Part shown: in pieces, positions 13,349-13,420 of the stretch | How the letters are laid out: every line of letters starts with the position of its first letter | Position numbering within the stretch: position 1 is the first letter of the stretch | NCBI GenBank assembly: GCA_002352365.1 | Contig: DEIJ01000089.1 | Coordinates: forward strand, 6,161-19,580 | Origin: Dehalococcoidia bacterium UBA2777 | Lineage (GTDB): Bacteria; Chloroflexota; Dehalococcoidia; UBA2247; UBA2777 | DNA: 13,420 nt | Direction of reading: 5' to 3' | Notes under the pieces: model-generated | Database searches by the model: none | Told to the model about the DNA's origin: nothing | The model's input: only the letters and a program-made list of their open reading frames with translations | Position numbers and translations under genes: made by a program

Positions 13349-13420
13349 AAATTGTTACAGACTCCAATTTGCCGCAGAAGTTGCCTTTTTACTTTGTGGT
13401 ATAATCTGAAAAATGAAAGG
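13349..13420 (+). promoter_or_regulatory. copy 2 of the repeated promoter block, presumably for a third binding-protein gene beyond the window
   Basis: 13365-13420 repeats 10626-10680 nearly base for base, including the extended -10 TGGTATAAT (13397-13405) and the ATGAAAGG just after it. Upstream, 13349-13364 matches 10597-10614, except that 12 bases holding one arm of the inverted repeat are missing, leaving AAATTG-N10-CAATTT. The window ends inside what should be the next ribosome binding site. Confidence 0.75.

Noticed and set aside
1..13420. CRISPR arrays, rRNA genes, phage genes or a known defence system
   Set aside because: No regularly spaced repeats, rRNA-like sequence, phage structural genes or defence nuclease/helicase motifs were seen.

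Overview
The window looks like part of the chromosome of an anaerobic bacterium. The evidence is a four-subunit ferredoxin-dependent 2-oxoacid oxidoreductase, a CoA-disulfide-reductase-type flavoprotein, GTG and TTG starts, and strong AGGAGG ribosome binding sites set only 3-4 bases before many starts. The galU remnant and the large secreted binding-protein paralogues remind me of Chloroflexota (Dehalococcoidia). That placement is a guess from general resemblance, not a search result.

Left edge (1-785) is a small gene graveyard. It holds the 5' end of a damaged galU on the minus strand, the C-terminal tail of an IS3-type transposase with three one-base deletions, and a broken fmdB-type zinc-ribbon gene. 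An intact FAD/NAD(P)-dependent reductase with a CPPC motif follows (786-2111). The next 610 bp have no intact gene but carry a nested stem structure just upstream of a nucleoside-utilisation group: nucleoside hydrolase, an overlapping PfkB-family sugar kinase, and an MFS permease (2722-5978). Together these could import nucleosides, split them and phosphorylate the sugar.

On the minus strand (9389 down to 5987) lies a compact operon korA-korB-korC-korD-traB. The first four genes encode the alpha, beta, gamma and ferredoxin-like subunits of a 2-oxoacid:ferredoxin oxidoreductase (KorA looks VorB-like). The last encodes a short TraB/PrgY-domain protein that starts 7 bases after korD. A decayed IS1634-type transposase (nonsense codon, frameshift, internal deletions) ends only about 20 bp before korA and may supply part of its promoter.

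The right end (10597-13420) holds two tandem paralogous genes for secreted ABC-type substrate-binding proteins (type I periplasmic fold, LivK-like), with no permease or ATPase gene in view. The promoter of the first, a strong extended -10 element preceded by an inverted repeat, reappears almost unchanged in the last 56 bases of the window. A third unit of the array therefore probably begins just past the right edge. This repeated promoter, and a 21-base identity in the signal-peptide coding region of the two genes, are the most interesting features here.
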